Both the position numbers and the translations under genes were made by a program. Shown piece after piece: positions 63,925 to 64,000 of a stretch of 64,000 nucleotides of DNA. Location: NCBI GenBank assembly GCA_964030475.1, contig CAXIPT010000005.1:1928778-1992777 (forward strand), in the 5' to 3' direction. Numbering within the stretch: the stretch's first letter is position 1; every line of letters begins with the position of its first letter. This DNA comes from Tethya wilhelma (Eukaryota; Porifera; Demospongiae; Tethyida; Tethyidae). The notes under the pieces are model-generated. The model saw only the letters and a program-made list of their open reading frames with translations, searched no databases and had not been told where the DNA came from.

Positions 63925-64000
63925 TAGCCTTGTACCCAGGCTCTCCCATTCCTTTCCCTTACTGTTAGTGTAAGGTCAAAGGAGAGAGCCTGGGTACGAG
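63925..64000. mobile_element. 'CCCAGGCTC' hairpin element at window end
   Basis: Arms tagccttgtacccaggctct and agagagcctgggtacgag are inverted complements; the last bases run off the window. Loop about 35 bp. Confidence 0.7.

Overview
This window is animal nuclear DNA. Its genes are dense and built from many short exons joined by short GT-AG introns, many of about 60-600 bp, and introns hold long CA/GT, GA and AAC microsatellites. The gene content is conserved metazoan machinery: DYRK1, fibrillarin, delta-COP, PEX19, prefoldin 2, glycerol kinase, DPAGT1 and a Bsh/BarBsh-type NK homeobox. With compact Ig/FN3 receptors and STPR-repeat mobile DNA, this suggests an early-branching animal. A sponge is my best guess, but the sequence alone does not prove it.

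Layout. 1-13034 is a receptor/TRAPPC12 region in which the same DNA appears twice around single-N contig joins (4361, 9020, 13035). Bases 7118-9019 recur at 9021-10923 and bases 1-1770 recur at 11265-13034, nearly identical. The overlaps chain as 4362-9019, then 9021-13034, then 1-4360, so the printed order is probably a scaffolding error over one single-copy locus. That locus would read: FN3/Ig receptor (+), one-Ig receptor (+), TRAPPC12 (-) with an EF-hand-like 5' exon.

13036-18628 is an MGAT5-type N-acetylglucosaminyltransferase carrying an inserted fucolectin-like (F5/8C) domain. 19053-25416 holds LRRC58 (-) and PEX19 (+) head to head, then a CCDC191-like coiled-coil gene (+). 25560-33153 holds two tandem gamma-butyrobetaine-hydroxylase-like genes (-); the downstream copy has a 0.9 kb inverted-repeat-bounded insertion encoding STPR repeats in an intron. 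33389-35847 is DPAGT1 (+). 35985-39399 is glycerol kinase (-) with a C-terminal membrane tail, head to head with a PROSER3-like gene (+, 39519-41756). 42627-43875 is the Bsh-type homeobox gene. 45016-54286 is ARCN1 (-), and 54634-56042 is fibrillarin (-). 57136-60393 is a DYRK1 kinase (+). 60529-61452 is an unrecognised small gene (-), 61746-62427 is PFDN2 (+), and from 62872 to past 63802 lies an isopenicillin-N-synthase-like 2OG oxygenase (-).

The genes do not form one pathway. Themes are glycosylation and secretion (MGAT5, DPAGT1, ARCN1, TRAPPC12), three 2OG-Fe(II) oxygenases, and several divergent pairs with short shared promoters, some with NRF1-like TGCGCATGC or E-box motifs. Introns and spacers carry several families of short inverted-repeat (MITE-like) elements; one family with a CCCAGGCTC...GAGCCTGGG core recurs about ten times.
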